17,293 nt of DNA, taken from positions 1 to 17,293 of the forward strand of contig UQKW01000035.1 of NCBI GenBank assembly GCA_900541885.1. Reading direction: 5' to 3'. This document shows positions 7,684 to 14,811 of the stretch, piece by piece. The notes under the pieces were generated by a model. It was not told the origin of the DNA, searched no databases, and worked only from the letters and a program-made list of their open reading frames with translations. The stretch's first letter is position 1. Every line of letters starts with the position of its first letter. The position numbers were made by a program, and so were the translations under genes. The DNA is from an uncultured Collinsella sp. (GTDB lineage Bacteria; Actinomycetota; Coriobacteriia; Coriobacteriales; Coriobacteriaceae).

Positions 7684-7750
7684 CTGGGCCTCACTTTTTT
7701 CGATTTCGCGTTCGCGCTATGGTACCACGCCGGCACGCAACCTCTGCCAG

Positions 7751-8332
7751 CTACATAGTATGGGTCGAATAGACCGGATCGTCCCGCCAAAGCTCCACGG
7801 CGTCGCAAAGCGCAATGTTCTCACGCTCGGCACGGGCACGCGTGGCGTTCATATCAATCACGCGCTGATTGCTCGAGCCCCTAAAGCGCAACGAGATATC
7901 GTACAGATCCTGAACGAACGGACCGTCCACCAACATATCGAGGCAGGCAAGGATACGGTCCGTCACCTCAGTATGGTGACGACCGCCCGGCATAAGCTCC
8001 TCGAGCACATCGCCGGTGAAGCACCAAATAGTCTTTCCCGACCCCGATGGATAGGCCGCACGCACGCGTTCGATAAAGTCGACAAGCCCCGCTTGATTCT
8101 CAGGTTCCATAGGCTCGCCGCCCAAAATTGTCAGGCCATCAATAAAGGGATGGTCAAGACTGTCGATAATCTTGTCCTCGACGGCACGGTCGAACGGTTC
8201 ACCCGCGGCAAAGTTCCACGCGACGGAGTTAAAGCAATTCTTGCACCCACGACGGCACCCACTCACAAACAGAGAAGTACGAACACCTTCCCCATCAGCA
8301 ATGTCGAAATACTTAATGTTCGCGTAGTTCAT
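7751..8332 (-). CDS. nrdG: Anaerobic ribonucleotide reductase activating protein
   Basis: A 193-residue radical-SAM enzyme. NYANIKYFDIADGEGVRTSLFVSGC is followed by the cluster motif CRRGCKNC (26-33: Cys26, Cys30, Cys33), which binds the 4Fe-4S cluster. TILGGEPME is the SAM-contacting GGE motif. NrdG generates the glycyl radical on NrdD. The ATG at 8332 was chosen because GAAAGG lies 6 bp upstream and the family starts here; the frame is open further upstream (to 8596), but that part lies within the long inverted repeat and has no similarity. It is about 35 residues longer than E. coli NrdG, at the C-terminus. nrdD is upstream on the same strand, unusually far away at 430 bp. Confidence 0.94.
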   Translation of the reverse strand: MNYANIKYFDIADGEGVRTSLFVSGCRRGCKNCFNSVAWNFAAGEPFDRAVEDKIIDSLDHPFIDGLTILGGEPMEPENQAGLVDFIERVRAAYPSGSGKTIWCFTGDVLEELMPGGRHHTEVTDRILACLDMLVDGPFVQDLYDISLRFRGSSNQRVIDMNATRARAERENIALCDAVELWRDDPVYSTHTM

Positions 8333-8346
8333 AGGTAACCTTTCTG

Positions 8347-8436
8347 GGGGTCTGGAGTATATCATCCCGTCCTCAAACAGCTTCGCTCGCTGCGCTCGCT
8401 GCAGAACTGCGGGCGGGACGATATACTCCAGACCCC
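8347..8436. repeat. Long inverted repeat (26-bp arms) abutting the nrdG ribosome site
   Basis: The arms 8347-8372 and 8411-8436 are reverse complements at 24 of 26 positions, starting GGGGTCTGGAGTATATC. Both differences are A/G or T/C, so G-U pairs could preserve part of the stem in RNA. The 38-nt loop contains a tandem GCTCGCTGC-like repeat. The arm ends about 2 nt upstream of the GAAAGG that serves nrdG. A second smaller hairpin follows at 8446-8475: ATACTCGGTG against CATCGAGTAT. It does not code for protein. Confidence 0.85.
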
Positions 8437-8613
8437 TCGCGAGCGATACTCGGTGAACAAAGCGAACATCGAGTATAGGGTTCGAGGTCCAATAAAAACT
8501 TTGTTGCAGCTCAACCGTCATCGCAAGCAAAGCGTTGTTGCAAGTCAACTCATTTCCGCTAAGAACTTCGAGGAGTGAGCAGACCGCATGATGCATCTCA
8601 GCTACGTCAACTT

Positions 8614-8751
8614 GACTGCCCCGTAGCGAGGCCCCGGACCTTTGCTCGATATGAGTTCCGCACGAACAGGAGGCGCCAGTGGCGCCTCCGTCGTGAGCCA
8701 GGACTGTCCGAAATAGCGAGTAAAGGTCCGGGGCCTCGCTACGGGGCAGTC
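8614..8751. repeat. Long near-perfect inverted repeat (35-bp arms) after nrdD
   Basis: The arms 8614-8648 and 8717-8751 match as reverse complements at 34 of 35 positions; they open GACTGCCCCGTAGCGAGG. The 68-nt interior has its own perfect hairpin, GGAGGCGCC (8669-8677) against GGCGCCTCC (8681-8689) with a 3-nt loop. The unit begins 11 bp after the nrdD stop. It could be a miniature mobile element, a species-specific palindromic repeat or a transcript-processing structure. The short open frames across it on both strands mirror each other because of the symmetry and are not genes. Confidence 0.88.
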
Positions 8752-8762
8752 TGGGATGATTA

Positions 8763-10985
8763 TTAGAGATGCAGCACGCGGTCGCGGATCTCCTCGGTTC
8801 GACCCTGGTTCCAGAATTGGGTACCGATGTAGCCGCACGTACGACGGGCGACGTTCATCTTCTCCTGATCGCGGTTACCGCAGTTGGGGCACTCCCACAC
8901 CAGCTTGCCGTCATCCTCGACAATCTTAATCTCACCGTCGTAGCCGCACACCTGGCAGTAATCGCTCTTGGTGTTAAGCTCGGCGTACATGATGTTGTCG
9001 TAGATGTACTGCATCACGCGAATGACAGCCTTAAGGTTGTCCTGCATGTTGGGAACCTCGACGTAGGAGATAGCACCGCCCGGCGAAAGCTGCTGGAACA
9101 TGCCCTCAAACTTAAGCTTGTCGAAGGCATCGATCTCCTCGGACACGTGGACGTGATAGCTGTTAGTAATGTAGCCCTTGTCCGTCACGCCCGGAATAAT
9201 GCCAAAACGGCGCTGCAAGCACTTGGCGAACTTGTAGGTCGTCGACTCAAGCGGGGTGCCGTACAGCGAGAAGTCGATATCGCTTTCGGCCTTCCACTCC
9301 GCACACTTGTCGTTCATGTGCTGCATGACGGCCATGGCAAAGGGCGTGCCCTCCTTCTCGGTGTGGCTGTGGCCCGTCATGTACTTGACGCACTCATACA
9401 GACCGGCATACCCCAGGCTGATGGTGGAATAGCCGCCCACGAGCAGCTTATCGATCGTCTCGCCCTTCTTAAGGCGCGCCAGGGCACCGTACTGCCAAAG
9501 AATCGGCGCGGCATCCGAAAGCGTGCCCATCAGGCGCTCATGACGGCACAGCAGGGCACGATGGCACAGCTCAAGGCGCTCGTCGAAAATCTTCCAGAAC
9601 TTGTCCATGTCCTGATGCGAGCTCAGCGCGACATCGGGCAGGTTGATGGTCACAACACCCTGGTTAAAGCGACCATAGTACTTAGGCTTGGTCGGGTCAT
9701 AGTTGAGCGCGTTGGCAACGTTGTTAAAGCCGTTGCCCGAGCGATCGGGCGTCAGGAAACTGCGGCAACCCATGCAGGTGTAGCAATCGCCGTTGCCGGC
9801 AGTCTCGCCCTTCGACAGCTTAAGCTCGCGCATCTTCTTCTCGGAGATGTAATCGGGCACCATGCGCTTGGCGGTGCACTTGGCAGCCAGCTGGGTCAGG
9901 TAGAAGTACGGGGAATTCTCGTGAACGTTATCGTCCTCGAGTACATAGATAAGCTTGGGGAATGCCGGGGTAATCCACACGCCGGCCTCGTTCTTAACGC
10001 CCTCGTAGCGCTGGCGAAGCGTCTCCTCCACAATCATGGCAAGGTCGTGCTTCTCCTGGGGCGTACGGGCCTCATTGAGATACATAAAGACCGTCACGAA
10101 CGGCGCCTGGCCATTCGTGGTCATAAGGGTCACGACCTGATACTGAATCGTCTGGACGCCGCGACGGATCTCGTCACGCAGACGGTCCTCAACAACCTCG
10201 CGGACCTTTTCGGGAGATGCGGAAACGCCGAGCTCCTCGAGCTCGCGGGCGACCTCGCCGCGAATCTTTTGACGGCTCACCTCAACGAACGGGGCGAGGT
10301 GGGTCAGCGAAATCGACTGACCGCCGTACTGGGAAGAGGCGACCTGGGCGATAATCTGCGTCGCGATATTGCAAGCAGTCGAGAAGCTGTGCGGCTTTTC
10401 GATCAGCGTGCCCGAGATAACGGTGCCGTTCTGGAGCATATCCTCCAGGTTCACCAGGTCACAGTTATGCATGTGCTGGGCGAAGTAGTCCGAATCGTGG
10501 AAGTGAATCAGGCCCTCGTTGTGGGCGTCCACGATCTCCTGGGGCAGCAGCACGCGCTGCGTCAGGTCCTTGGAAATCTCGCCGGCCATGTAGTCGCGCT
10601 GAACGGAGTTGACGGTCGGGTTCTTGTTAGAGTTCTCCTGCTTGACCTCTTCGTTATTGCACTCAATCAGCGACAGGATCTTGTCGTCGGTCGTGTTCTT
10701 CTGGCGCTTCAGGCTCTGAACATAGCGATAGATGATGTAATGGCGAGCGACCTCGTAGCAGTCGAGACGCATGATCTCGTCCTCGACCAGATCCTGAATC
10801 TCCTCGACCGACACGGTGTGGCCCGCGTTCTCGCATGCCTCGGCGACGTTTTGTGCCGCATAAACCACCTGGCGGTCGGTTAGACGAGAGCTCTCCTCGA
10901 CCTCCAAGTTGGCGGCGCGGATGGCATTGACGATCTTATCGATGTCAAAGACAACCTCGGTGCCGCTGCGCTTGATGATCTTCAT
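8763..10985 (-). CDS. nrdD: Anaerobic (class III) ribonucleoside-triphosphate reductase
   Basis: A 740-residue enzyme. The N-terminal ATP-cone (MKIIKRSGTEVVFDIDKI, about 1-90) senses ATP/dATP. The central barrel makes deoxyribonucleotides from NTPs. Near the C-terminus, CQVCGYDGE and WECPNCGNRD give the four-Cys zinc site. RRTCGYIGTQFW holds the radical glycine (Gly718 by comparison with the RVxGY motif). It works in the cytosol with formate as reductant and needs NrdG for radical formation. The ATG at 10985 was chosen because AGAGG lies 7 bp upstream and the ATP-cone starts here; the in-frame extension to 11015 is not family-like. A promoter with two NrdR-like boxes lies about 230 bp upstream. 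Confidence 0.97.
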   Translation of the reverse strand: MKIIKRSGTEVVFDIDKIVNAIRAANLEVEESSRLTDRQVVYAAQNVAEACENAGHTVSVEEIQDLVEDEIMRLDCYEVARHYIIYRYVQSLKRQKNTTDDKILSLIECNNEEVKQENSNKNPTVNSVQRDYMAGEISKDLTQRVLLPQEIVDAHNEGLIHFHDSDYFAQHMHNCDLVNLEDMLQNGTVISGTLIEKPHSFSTACNIATQIIAQVASSQYGGQSISLTHLAPFVEVSRQKIRGEVARELEELGVSASPEKVREVVEDRLRDEIRRGVQTIQYQVVTLMTTNGQAPFVTVFMYLNEARTPQEKHDLAMIVEETLRQRYEGVKNEAGVWITPAFPKLIYVLEDDNVHENSPYFYLTQLAAKCTAKRMVPDYISEKKMRELKLSKGETAGNGDCYTCMGCRSFLTPDRSGNGFNNVANALNYDPTKPKYYGRFNQGVVTINLPDVALSSHQDMDKFWKIFDERLELCHRALLCRHERLMGTLSDAAPILWQYGALARLKKGETIDKLLVGGYSTISLGYAGLYECVKYMTGHSHTEKEGTPFAMAVMQHMNDKCAEWKAESDIDFSLYGTPLESTTYKFAKCLQRRFGIIPGVTDKGYITNSYHVHVSEEIDAFDKLKFEGMFQQLSPGGAISYVEVPNMQDNLKAVIRVMQYIYDNIMYAELNTKSDYCQVCGYDGEIKIVEDDGKLVWECPNCGNRDQEKMNVARRTCGYIGTQFWNQGRTEEIRDRVLHL

Positions 10986-11021
10986 CCTCTTGCCTCTTTC
11001 GCGTCGTAGTCTCATTGCGCT

Positions 11022-11099
11022 TCAGAGCCAAACGATGCCCGGCAGGGCCTGTCCCTGTCTTGCGGCGCCGTCGCGCAATCTGTGTTCTCGATAAACCAT
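11022..11099 (-). CDS. Possible 25-codon leader peptide of nrdD
   Basis: In the 5' leader of nrdD an ATG at 11099 follows GGAGG closely (3-nt spacing) and opens a 25-codon frame starting MVYREHRLRDG and ending GIVWL, 36 bp before the nrdD start. The spacing is shorter than ideal and no similarity is recognised. It may be chance. Confidence 0.2.
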   Translation of the reverse strand: MVYREHRLRDGAARQGQALPGIVWL

Positions 11100-11210
11100 A
11101 AGCCTCCATGCGGACATTCCCAGGAGCCGATCAAGCGGCTCAAGGACACGTTCAAAAGAGGCAGTTAAGGTCTTCGTTCTCTGTCCGCCATCTATCATAC
11201 GACAAAGAGG

Positions 11211-11258
11211 CATCTATATCCTGTATTCTTTTTTTAGGTCAAACACAACATATAGTGT
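11211..11258 (-). promoter_or_regulatory. nrdD promoter with two tandem NrdR-like boxes
   Basis: On the - strand, ACACTATATGTTGTGT (11258-11243) is an excellent match to the NrdR box consensus. A weaker box, ATACAGGATATAGATG (11226-11211), starts 32 bp later, the three-helical-turn spacing characteristic of paired NrdR sites. Immediately after the first box is TTGACC (11242-11237, -35); 18 bp later TATAGA (11218-11213, -10) lies inside the second box. NrdR binding would therefore cover the promoter and repress nrdDG when dATP is high. The predicted transcript has a leader of about 220 nt. Confidence 0.8.
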
Positions 11259-11557
11259 TTCAGCAGGTCAAAGCAATTAGTCATTTTGCAGACGCATTAA
11301 AAATGAAGGGCTCTTGGCAGAGTGCTAAAACGTTATCAGCTCGACTACCTGCACGGCAGTTTTGAAACCCCCTCAACCGCGCCGCTGACAAATCCTACCA
11401 AAACCAAGCCGCTCGCGCCAAAAGAATCCAAAAGATTATGCTTGACCAACATGTTGCGGTCGAGCTGATATCAAGTCCGGCACAAGCGATCCTTCAAACT
11501 CAAAAGTCATCCATCAGCCACGGCCGAAGCATTTTGACTGAATTGCTCAAGAAAATC
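11259..11557. other. Non-coding stretch between nrdD promoter and IS element
   Basis: About 300 bp without a credible gene on either strand. It is AT-richer than the flanks. The frames crossing it have no start context and no recognisable motifs. It may include remnants of DNA displaced by IS insertion. Confidence 0.5.
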
Positions 11558-11558
11558 A

Positions 11559-11583
11559 AAACCACCCCTAAAAGGGGTGGTTT
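11559..11583 (-). terminator. Hairpin at the tnpA-distal IS end, probably also a terminator
   Basis: An 11-bp perfect stem with a 3-nt loop; on the - strand it is followed by TTTTGATTTT-type T-rich sequence. It could stop transcription from tnpA and also act as the IS200 end structure. Confidence 0.6.
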
Positions 11584-11692
11584 GCTCTTAGGGTATAACC
11601 CTTGGATTTCCGGCACGCGTCTAAAGGCGCCGGCCCTCACGGGGTTCGGGCCGCACTGCAGATTGACCCGTGACGGGCCGGTCAAACCGGCG

Positions 11693-12163
11693 CTATTTAC
11701 GCCCCGGCCCCCTATCGAAGGGGTCCTCGTACTCCTTGACGCTCAGCCGGTCGATCGCGATGTCGGCCTTCTCCTGCTCCCGGATGTACTTCGCGATCGT
11801 GGCCTCGTTCAGGCCGACCGTGGACACGCAGTGGCCCTCGGCCCAGAACTTCCTGTTGCCGAACTTGTACTCCATGTTCGCGTGCCTGTCGAATACCATC
11901 AGCGAGCTCTTCCCCTTCAGGTAGCCCATCACGCTCGATACGCTGTACTTCGGCGGTATCGCCAGCAGCATGTGGACGTGGTCGGGCATCAGGTGCCCCT
12001 CGATGATCTCTATCCCCTTGTACTGGCAGAGCTTCCTGAAGATCTCCCCAAGGTCGGACCTTATTTGGTTGTAGATGACTTTGCGCCTATACTTCGGCGT
12101 GAACACGACGTGGTACTTGCACATCCACTTCGTGTGCGACAGGCCGTAGGCCTTCTGGGCCAT
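11693..12163 (-). CDS. tnpA: IS200/IS605-family transposase (Y1, HUH)
   Basis: A 156-residue protein matching the usual length of IS200 TnpA. KWMCKYHVVFTPKYRRKVIY is the conserved N-terminal strand. GHLMPDHVHMLLAIPP carries the HUH metal motif (His-Val-His). TIAKYIREQEKAD holds the nucleophilic tyrosine and conserved Gln. It catalyses single-strand cut-and-paste transposition through hairpins at the ends. The ATG at 12163 was chosen since family similarity begins there; the open frame upstream lies in the structured left end, where IS200 elements usually keep translation low. All key residues are present, so it looks intact. Confidence 0.92.
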   Translation of the reverse strand: MAQKAYGLSHTKWMCKYHVVFTPKYRRKVIYNQIRSDLGEIFRKLCQYKGIEIIEGHLMPDHVHMLLAIPPKYSVSSVMGYLKGKSSLMVFDRHANMEYKFGNRKFWAEGHCVSTVGLNEATIAKYIREQEKADIAIDRLSVKEYEDPFDRGPGRK

Positions 12164-12327
12164 ACGCCACCACCGCCCTCTCGACTCGGATTCCTTGCGG
12201 CCTGAACAATCGCAAGTGTCCGGCGAGGGGGCGGCTTTGTAAAGCCGTTTGGCCCCACCCGCATAGCGGGTGGTTTCTGATGCGGCGCGCTGCGCGCCCC
12301 GCACAGGCTAAAGCCCGTAAAACAAAA

Positions 12328-12354
12328 CAGCCTAGAGGCAAAGCCTCTAGGCTG
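12328..12354 (-). terminator. Intrinsic terminator downstream of the tRNA-Val 3' end
   Basis: A perfect 12-bp stem, CAGCCTAGAGGC (12328-12339) against GCCTCTAGGCTG (12343-12354), loop AAA. On the - strand it is followed by TTTTGTTTTA, a clear Rho-independent terminator. It sits 8 bp past the CCA end of the tRNA half, so it is the original chromosomal terminator of that tRNA gene. Confidence 0.88.
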
Positions 12355-12391
12355 CGAACATTTGGTGGGCGTTAGAAGATTTGAACTTCTG
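12351..12391. repeat. Left copy of island-flanking direct repeat
   Basis: This 41-bp stretch is identical to 17253-17293 and covers the tRNA T-arm, acceptor 3' strand, CCA and the base of the terminator. The right copy is cut off by the window end, so the true repeat is probably longer, likely reaching the anticodon loop at 12407. Confidence 0.92.
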
Positions 12392-12407
12392 ACCTCTTCC
12401 GTGTCAG
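12363..12407 (-). pseudogene. 3' half of tRNA-Val(GAC), island junction
   Basis: Reading the - strand from 12407: anticodon loop CTGACAC (anticodon GAC, valine), 3' anticodon strand GGAAG, variable loop, T stem AGAAG/CTTCT around TTCAAAT, acceptor strand AACGCCC, discriminator A and encoded CCA at 12365-12363. The expected partner of GGAAG (CTTCC) is missing on the 5' side, as is any D arm or 5' acceptor strand. The gene is therefore broken at the anticodon stem-loop, the usual crossover place of tRNA-targeting tyrosine integrases. The intact tRNA should be reconstituted to the right of the window. Confidence 0.88.
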
Positions 12408-12556
12408 CGCCCTGCCGCTCCGCCAACAGGCGTTTCCCAGTGAGTCAATCTTCACACTTCATGCATCCAGAGCGTCCGATTGGTCCGTCTATCTCGGCTT
12501 TTCTGATTCCCTATGATTCCAGACAGGCCGTCCGTTACGGTGAGTCCAAACCTATT

Positions 12557-12597
12557 TTGGACAGCGCTTGGACAGCAGACATCATTCATTTGGACAG
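12557..12597 (+). promoter_or_regulatory. Left-arm integrase binding sites (three TTGGACAG repeats)
   Basis: TTGGACAG occurs at 12557-12564, 12568-12575 and 12590-12597, starts spaced 11 and 22 bp, i.e. one and two helical turns on the same face. An inverted partial copy (GTCCAAA) is at 12544-12550. The same octamer recurs at the other island end. Placement between the att core and the integrase start fits arm-type sites bound by the integrase N-terminal domain. Confidence 0.7.
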
Positions 12598-12617
12598 ACA
12601 TTCGGAAGCTGGTCTCA

Positions 12618-13703
12618 GTGGCAACTTACTCGAAAGGAAGCCTGCGCGAGCGAAGCAAGGGGCACTGGCAGGCACGCTTCTGCCGGACCGACAGAAACGG
12701 CTCGAGCATCGTAACCAAATCGTTCGAAGCGACCTCTCGCCGAGCCGCGACCCTCATCATGGAGGACATCAGAAGGGAGCTGATCGAGCAGGACGGCGAC
12801 GGCGCCTCAAGTTGCGAGCTCATTGCGTACATGTTGGATTACGCTGACGAGCTCGAGCGCTCCCAGCAGATAGAGGCGAGCACCGCAACCAACTACCGCA
12901 GTTCCATCAAGCATCTCGCACGCTATCTCGAGGGTTACTCAATCGAAGAGATAGCGCCGGAGAACGTCATGGACGTGCAGGTGGCCCTGCTCGCGGACGG
13001 CCTCGTCGTCGACACCGTTGCAAAGGACCATCGCTTCTTCAAGCAGGTTATGGACTACGCCTGCGAGATGGGCCATATCCATCGCAGCCCCTTCAACAAG
13101 GCGACCAAGCCGCCGAAGCGTCGGAAGCCTCGTCCGAACGCGCTCGACGAGAGGAGCCGTTCGATGCTTTTATCCGTCCTGGACGCGTCCCCCACGACCA
13201 AGCAGAGCGTTGCGGCGCGCCTCGGGCTGCTCGCCGGGCTCAGAAGGGAGGAGGTCGCTGGCCTCAGGTGGGGCGACGTTGACCTCGTCGCCAACAGAAT
13301 CAGAGTCGGTCGCGCCGTCGGGATGTAGAATGGCAGGCCCTATCTCAAGGGCACGAAGACCGAGGCGGGCGAACGGGAGGCCGTCCTCGAGAAGGGGCTC
13401 GCCGATACTCTGCGCTCCCTCAGGAGCTCTCTCGGGGTAAGCGCGCGAGAGGACCGCTATGTCCTCGGAGACGGAGATTCGTTCTACACGCCCGACCGCA
13501 TCACGAAAGACTTCACGTCGCTCGCCAAGGCGATGAACCTCATCGGGGTTGCCGGAAAGCGAGCCACGTTCCACGACCTCCGCGACACGTTCGCCACGCG
13601 CCTTATCTCCCAAGGGGTGAACGTGAAGACCGTCTCCTATCTTCTCGGTCACGCAAATGCGGCCATGACCCTCAACGTCTATACGTCCACCGGGACCCCG
13701 TAA
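12618..13703 (+). pseudogene. Tyrosine recombinase/integrase interrupted by an in-frame TAG
   Basis: The reading frame runs 361 codons but has TAG at 13326-13328 (codon 237). The N-terminus (YSKGSLRERSKGHWQARFCR) is an AP2-like arm-binding domain; residues about 60-165 are the SAM-like core-binding domain; the catalytic domain follows. The first catalytic Arg lies in LLAGLRREEVAGLRWGDVDL (about 209). After the stop come FHDLRDTFATRL (H-x-x-R), LLGHANAAMTLNVYTS (second His and nucleophilic Tyr). All catalytic residues exist, but four lie beyond the stop. The end, TSTGTP-stop, is short; the other frames just after it read DPVKAEG-like and MAVVIAFLS-like peptides, suggesting small indels. The GTG at 12618 with GGAAG 9 bp upstream is the likely start. 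A sequencing error or TAG readthrough is possible. Confidence 0.85.
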
Positions 13704-13890
13704 AGGCGGAGGGGCATGGCTGTCGTCATTGCGTTCCTTTCTCCTCGGACGGATTTTGGGTATGCGTCACGGGCCCCGCGTAGGGCGGGGAGCGAATCGA
13801 CGCAGGCTTGAGGCCGGTTGGGTTGAGGTTGAGGTTCGGGTTCCACAGGCTTGAACAGCCCGACGGACGGGGCGTCCGGGCGCGCTATGC
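13704..13890. other. Non-coding gap with G-rich tandem repeat
   Basis: No gene is credible here. A G-rich run at 13816-13842 repeats GGTTGA/GGTTGG-like hexamers on the + strand and is flanked by a 9-bp direct repeat CAGGCTTGA (13803-13811 and 13846-13854). GC-rich hairpins (around 13776-13794 and 13862-13880) could end - strand transcription from the small membrane protein gene, but neither has a U-tract. Confidence 0.45.
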
Positions 13891-14172
13891 CTAGGGAGCG
13901 GTGGGTGCCCCCGGGGCAGCAGGGGACTCGGACGCGGTGGTGCCGGAAGTGTCGACCTCGCCCAAATCTGCGAGCTGGCCGATGAACGGGATGCCCTCGG
14001 GGTCGCCCACCTCGACGCCGCCGAGGACGACGGTGTCGTCACGCATGTCGATTTGGGTCGTGAATACGGCCGGGTCGAAGCCCGAGGCGATAAAGCCAAT
14101 GCCCGCGAGGACGACGCCCGCGGCAACGAGTCCGCCCGCCACGGCGAGGTAGATCTTCTTCGCGCTGGTCAT
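13891..14172 (-). CDS. Small single-pass membrane protein, third gene of PadR-DUF1700 operon
   Basis: A 93-residue protein. Residues about 5-30 (KKIYLAVAGGLVAAGVVLAG and onward) form one transmembrane or uncleaved signal segment. The rest, beginning FDPAVFTTQIDMRDDTVVLGG, would be outside the membrane, and the tail is Ala/Pro-rich. Its position after a DUF1700 gene is where a DUF4097-type adhesin/beta-helix protein is common, and the N-terminal arrangement (short cytosolic start, one helix, then beta strands) resembles the beginning of those proteins. At 93 residues it is far shorter, so it may be truncated or a distinct small partner. The ATG at 14172 has AAGGAG 9 bp upstream. It lies 15 bp after the DUF1700 stop. 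Confidence 0.68.
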   Translation of the reverse strand: MTSAKKIYLAVAGGLVAAGVVLAGIGFIASGFDPAVFTTQIDMRDDTVVLGGVEVGDPEGIPFIGQLADLGEVDTSGTTASESPAAPGAPTAP

Positions 14173-14187
14173 GGTACTCGCTCCTTT

Positions 14188-14811
14188 CTACGCCGCGAGG
14201 TACGCGGCAGTGTCGTCCTTCTCGCCCTTGACCTTCCAGAAGGGCGAGGCGACCTTCCTCGCCCAGAGCGCCGAGAGGCGCGCAATCTGCTTGGAGGCCG
14301 CCCAGGCCCCCGCGCCCACGAGGAGTGCCGCCCCGATAAAGGCAAGGCCGCAGCCCAGCATCGCGAGCACATAGGGCACGTGGCCGACGGTCACGCCCGC
14401 CGCCGCGAGCGCGAGCGCCGCCGCGCCCACGGCGCCGAGCGCCACGGCGATGACCCACACGCAGAATGCCAGCACCCAGATGCAGACGTAGACGCTGAGA
14501 GCCACGGCGGCGAAGGCGACGAGCAGCGGCGCCCACACCGGCGACCCCACGATGGCGAGCACCCACAGCAGCGCGGTGCTGCGCCGGCGCGTCCTCGCGA
14601 TCGCGCGCGGCACGGCGGGCAGGTCGTCGAGCGTGGCCTCGGCAACCTCGCCGGGCGTGCCCATGGCGGCCACGGCCTCCTCCTCGCTCATACCGTCCTC
14701 CATGCGGTCGGCGATGGCCTCCGCATAGAACGCCTTGGTCTCCTCCACCTGCTCGGCCGGCAGGCAGGCGAGCAGCTCGCCCAACCGGCCCAGAAACTCA
14801 TCGCGCGTCAT
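14188..14811 (-). CDS. DUF1700 (HAAS-type) membrane protein
   Basis: A 207-residue protein. Residues 1-62 match the conserved cytosolic domain of DUF1700 proteins: MTRDEFLGRLGELLACLPAE, then FYAEAIADRMEDGMSEEEAV and MGTPGEVAEATL. After a basic stretch (about 70-79) come several hydrophobic segments, roughly 80-103, 105-140 and 145-172, giving three or four membrane passes, and a charged C-terminus. These proteins are regularly encoded beside PadR repressors and are thought to act in envelope-related regulation; the biochemical role is unknown. The ATG at 14811 overlaps the PadR stop by 14 bp, with GAGGGG upstream, so the genes are translationally coupled. Confidence 0.85.
   Translation of the reverse strand: MTRDEFLGRLGELLACLPAEQVEETKAFYAEAIADRMEDGMSEEEAVAAMGTPGEVAEATLDDLPAVPRAIARTRRRSTALLWVLAIVGSPVWAPLLVAFAAVALSVYVCIWVLAFCVWVIAVALGAVGAAALALAAAGVTVGHVPYVLAMLGCGLAFIGAALLVGAGAWAASKQIARLSALWARKVASPFWKVKGEKDDTAAYLAA

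Larger units (their letters stand above)
11558..12273 (-). mobile_element. IS200-type insertion sequence (tnpA only)
   Basis: A single HUH/Y1 transposase gene is flanked by two related subterminal hairpins. One is at 11559-11583 (stem AAACCACCCCT/AGGGGTGGTTT, loop AAA). The other is at 12255-12273 (stem CCACCCGC/GCGGGTGG, loop ATA). Both share CCACCC and GGGTGG, as expected of the structured ends recognised by Y1 transposases. There is no tnpB. The exact cleavage ends cannot be set; elements of this family make no target duplication. Further small palindromes lie inside (11677-11691, 12232-12247). Confidence 0.72.

Noticed and set aside
8347..8751. The inverted repeats as a CRISPR array
   Set aside because: There are no regularly spaced direct repeats with unique spacers and no cas genes; the units are two different palindromes.
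8575..8838. Short open frames on both strands across the nrdD 3' end and downstream repeat
   Set aside because: Their peptides resemble each other (both contain CPVARPRTF and SKGPGPRYGAV) only because the DNA is a near-perfect inverted repeat.
8769..10883. A 704-codon open frame on the + strand
   Set aside because: It lies entirely antisense to nrdD, whose catalytic and zinc motifs are unmistakable. The + strand product is a Val/Leu/His-rich composition artefact of GC-rich antisense codons.
11438..12205. A 255-codon + strand open frame over the IS element
   Set aside because: It is antisense to the HUH transposase and crosses IS end hairpins; no motif or ribosome site.
12363..12407. A complete functional tRNA-Val at the left junction
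   Set aside because: The 5' anticodon strand, D arm and 5' acceptor strand cannot be found in the adjacent sequence on the - strand; only the 3' half is present.
12362..12847. A 161-codon + strand open frame starting in the tRNA half
   Set aside because: It reads through the antisense of the tRNA, the arm-type repeats and the integrase N-terminus in a wrong frame. The integrase frame has clear domain similarity.
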